Shown here: positions 60,834 to 64,000 of the stretch, piece after piece
Numbering within the stretch: position 1 is the stretch's first letter
Layout: the number at the start of each line of letters is the position of its first letter
Origin: Aselliscus stoliczkanus
Taxonomy: Eukaryota > Chordata > Mammalia > Chiroptera > Hipposideridae
DNA length: 64,000 nt
Direction of reading: 5' to 3'
NCBI GenBank assembly: GCA_033961575.1
Contig: CM066737.1
Coordinates: forward strand, 99,290,709-99,354,708
Notes under the pieces: model-generated
Databases searched by the model: none
Told to the model about the DNA's origin: nothing
The model's input: the letters and a program-made list of their open reading frames with translations, nothing else
Program-made: the position numbers and the translations under genes

Positions 60834-60946
60834 GTTTTTTTTTTTTTTTTTTTGAGGGCAGTGTCACTGTCCCTCACAAGTGGGACCCGAACCGGGGCTG
60901 CGGCTTCCCAAGCCAGCGCCTACCCACTGCACCACTCGGCCGGCCC
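60834..60946 (-). mobile_element. SINE, short form
   Basis: T-run, GAGGGCAGTGTCACTGTCCC, head ending CACTCGGCCGGCCC. Confidence 0.88.
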
Positions 60947-61364
60947 CTAAACCTGTATCGTTTTAAGCTACTAAATTTGTGGTCACTTGTTATAGCAGCA
61001 ATAGGAAACTGATACACACATAATTTAAACAATTGCCTAAGTAAGGCTTATGTCCCTCTGCAGGGGTCCCTGCTCCACCCCTCTGCATTTCAGTTCCACT
61101 CTCCAGGGGAAACACTTTTAGCTCTAACATCTGTTTTTTCTGGATTTACCTCCTTATACCTAAGTAAATTGCCTATACTGCTCTTTCTTGATTTATTTTG
61201 GGCACTATGTATTGAGTTCCTCTTATCATAGACGGGGATTTAGCTCTCTTTTATTAATTTCCCCAACTTCCAACCCCAAAGTCTCCCAATATATTGGTGC
61301 CCTATTTGTAGTTAATGAGTATTAATTGCTTTGCATTATATGATCACATAAATATTATTATTAT

Positions 61365-61783
61365 TTTTTTTAAAGATTTTTTTTTATTGGGGAATCTGGG
61401 AAGGGGAACAGACAAGTTGCTGTCCTTTTGTTCTTCAGTCTAGTTGTGGAGGACGTCGCTTCATTGGCCCATGTTGGTATCATCGTTGCGTTCTTCTCGG
61501 GTGAGGCAGATCAGTCGCCAGCCTCTGCATGGCTGTTCATGGCGGCTATTGGCAGCTCACAATGGCTGCCGGCTGCTCACGCTGTCTGCCGGCCACTCAC
61601 TGTAGCCTATGGCAGCCCACTGCAGCAGGGGCTGCAGCCTACACCGTTGCCCCTCCAGGTGGAGCCAGGTGTTCACCATCTTAACTGTAGAGGGCAGTGT
61701 CACTGGCCCTCATATATGGGATCCGAACTCGGGCCACTGGCATCCCAAACCAGCTCTTAACCAATGCGCCACTCGGCCGGCCC
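61365..61783 (-). mobile_element. SINE, long form
   Basis: AAAGATTTTTTTTTATTGGG to CACTCGGCCGGCCC. Two diverged copies of the 20-bp unit. Confidence 0.9.
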
Positions 61784-61910
61784 CCAGATTCATTTTTGAT
61801 CGATGGTTTGGCTGAGTGTAGAATTCTAGGTTGAGGATCTTATTTTCACAATTTTCAAGGTATTGTTCCATTCCAATTCTTACAGACATTTTTGAGAAGT
61901 CATACATTCT

Positions 61911-63255
61911 TTTTTTTTTAAATTAATTTATTTTTAATTAGTTTCAGGTGTACAACACAGTGCAATAGTTATACATTTTACCCCTCAAAGTGACAACACC
62001 CCCCAATTCGCCACCCCACTCCCCCCCATATCATATATATCTATTACTCTTCCTCTGACTCTCTTCCACAGTATAATGCACATCCCGTGACTATCTATAT
62101 ATATTCAATTAAAGTAGGTATACAACCTCCGCTTTAGTTATACAGTGCAGTGATCAAACCTCTACTCTATCCGTGAAATGGTCTCCCTAACAAGACCTAT
62201 GACCATCTGACATTCCACAGAATATTTACAACATTATTAATTATATTCCCCAAACTGTTTTTCCTATCCCAGTAGCAATATTGTAGTTGCCTATTTTTGC
62301 TGTCTAATCCCTTCCCCTTCTCCCTCATCCCCATTCCCCTCCCAATTAGCAACCCTGATTTTTCCTCTATATCTATGAGACAGTTTCTGTTTACTTTGCT
62401 CATTCATACAGTTTTTCAGTTGCCACATATGAGTGAGATCATATGGTATTTGTCTTTCTCTGACTGACTTATTTCACTTAACATAATAGTCTCTAGGTCC
62501 ATCCATATCATTGCAAATGGTACAATTTCATTCTTCTTTATAGCGGAGTAATACTCCATTGTATAAATATACCACAGTTTCTTAATCCAGTCATCTACTG
62601 ATGGGCATTTTGGTTGTTTCCAAGTCTTAGCTATTGTAAATTGTGCTGCTATGAACATAGGGGTGCATAACTTTTTTTGAATAAGTGTCTTGGTTTTTTC
62701 AGGATAAATACCTAGGAGTGGAATTGCTGGGTCAAACAGTAGCTCTATTTCCAGTTCTTGAGATACCTCCATACTGACTTCCATAGTGGCTGCACCAACC
62801 TGCAATCCCACCAACAGTGCAGCAGGGTCCCCTTTTCCCCACAGCCCCGCCAGCACTTGTTGTTTGTTGATTTATTGATGATAGCCATTCTGACTGGAGT
62901 GAGGTGGTATCTCATGGTGGTTTTTATTTGCATTTCCCTAATGACCAGTGAGGTTGAACATTTTTCATATGCCTGTTGGCCATCTGTATGTCCTCTTTAG
63001 AGAAATGTCTCTTCATATCTTCTGCCCATTTTTTAATTGGGTTGTTTGTTTTTTTGGTGTTGAGTTTCATGAGTGTTTTATAAATTTTGGATATTAACCC
63101 CTTATCAGATATATCATTGGCAAATATCTTCTCCCATTCAGTAGGCTGCCTTTTTGTTTTATTAATGGTTTCCTTTGTTGTGAAAAAACTTTTAAGTCTG
63201 ATATAATCCCATATGTTCATTTTTTCTTTTACTTCCCTTGCCCGTAGGGATGTAG
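61911..63255 (-). mobile_element. 5'-truncated L1 with ORF2 C-terminus
   Basis: Minus-strand L1 from ORF2 (63220-62924 includes [17 protein letters not shown]; 62856-62416 ends with HTMEYYSAIKK-type text) to the C-rich 3' UTR and T-run at 61911. TSD AGAAGTCATACATTCT (61895-61910) and AGAAGTCTGATACATTCT (63256-63273), which differ by a 2-base indel. Frames are broken, so it is inactive. Confidence 0.9.
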
Positions 63256-63559
63256 AGAAGTCTGATACATTCTGATTCCCAATGCAACGTTTTTGTTCTT
63301 CTGGAAGCTGTTAGGATTTATCACTGGTGTTCTGAAGTTCATGGTGATATGCCTTGTGAGTCTTCTTTCATTCATTGTCCTGGATACTTGGTGGGCCTTT
63401 TCCATGTGGAGATAATTGTCCTTCAGTTTAGGGACATTTTCATGTATTTTTAATTGGTAATGCTGGTCCTTCCATTTCTTTGTTTACTTTTTTTTCTAGA
63501 CTGCCTATAAGTTGGATATTGGACCTTTTGGAATGATCATCTATATTTTCTTTTTCTTT

Positions 63560-63683
63560 ATTTATTTTTACTTATTTTTTTATATTTTTGAGGGCAGTGT
63601 CACTGTCCCTCATATGTGGGACCTGAACCGGGGCCACTGGCTTCCCAAGCCAGCGCTTAACCACCACGCCACTCAGCCGGCCC
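63560..63683 (-). mobile_element. SINE, short form
   Basis: T-rich tail, GAGGGCAGTGTCACTGTCCC, head ending CACTCAGCCGGCCC. It abuts the tail side of the composite SINE at 63700. Confidence 0.88.
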
Positions 63684-63699
63684 TCTTTTTATTTTTATT

Positions 63700-64000
63700 T
63701 TTTAAAGATTTTATTGGTGAACTGGGGAAAGGGGAACAGTGTTAGGGAATTGGGGAAGGGAAACAGCCAAGTTGTTGTCCTTCAATCTTAGTTGTGGAGG
63801 GCGCAGCTAGCTCATCTCCAAGTCCAGTCACCATCCGGCCACCCGTTGGCAACTCGTGGCCACTCAGCTCAAGGTGCTGTGTTCAATCTTAGTTGCCGGT
63901 GGGCATAGCCCACTATCCCATGCGGGAGTTCAACCGGAAACCTTGTTGCTAAGAGTGCACGTTTTAACCACTGAGCCATCTGGCTGCCTGTTGGCAGCTT
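63700..64000 (-). mobile_element. Ves-like composite SINE, cut by window end
   Basis: AAAGATTTTATTGGTGAACT, GGGCGCAGCTAGCTCATC and GCGGGAGTTCAACCGGAAAC follow the same order as the composite SINE at 28139-28658. The head lies beyond base 64000. Confidence 0.85.

Overview
This is vertebrate, almost certainly mammalian, nuclear DNA. It has GT-AG introns, MIR and L2 fossils, L1 LINEs and an abundant tRNA-headed SINE. The SINE heads (GGGCCGGCCGAGTGGC...), long tails close to AAAGATTTTATTGGGG, and a second SINE of the 'GTTAGCTCAGTTGGTTAGAGC' kind point to a bat, perhaps a rhinolophoid (Yinpterochiroptera). That placement rests on recognition of the repeats and is inference. No prokaryotic, phage, plasmid or CRISPR system is present, and I found no novel multi-gene system.

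The window holds one protein-coding gene, on the + strand: BCLAF3 (CXorf23 in human, Xp22.12), a member of the BCLAF1/THRAP3 family. I assembled 11 coding exons. They are 3735-3775, 7011-7586, 7957-8610, 17343-17515, 18982-19096, 19803-19866, 21353-21468, 27460-27574, 30149-30241, 31979-32134 and 43455-43484. All 10 introns are GT-AG, every junction keeps frame, and there is no internal stop, giving 710 residues. The 3' UTR runs to poly(A) signals at 44427-44466. The first coding exon (14 residues) is easy to miss because another frame is open right across it. No CpG-rich promoter is visible, so the 5' non-coding exon(s) and promoter probably lie upstream of base 1.

Layout: 1-3700 is old L1, a mariner end, L2, MIR and SINEs; 3701-44.5k is BCLAF3; 44.5-64k is intergenic and repeat-dominated. 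In human the gene 3' of BCLAF3 is SH3KBP1, but none of it is recognised here.

The repeats are the richest part. The main SINE comes in a short form (about 100 bp: tRNA-like head, then AGGGCCAGTGACACTGCCCTC and an A-tail) and a long form (about 400-450 bp, with an extra body ending near AATAAAATCTTTAAA). A second, 'B-type' SINE of about 140 bp has a head containing CTCGCTCAAGAGTGCGAGCTGAG. A third is a Ves-like composite. Many copies keep target-site duplications (TSDs), several perfect over 13-17 bp, so the order of nested insertions can be read: SINE in SINE, SINE in L1, L1 in an LTR. Two solo-LTR-like class I ERV elements are present (25651-26253 and about 49835-52740); neither has internal viral genes.
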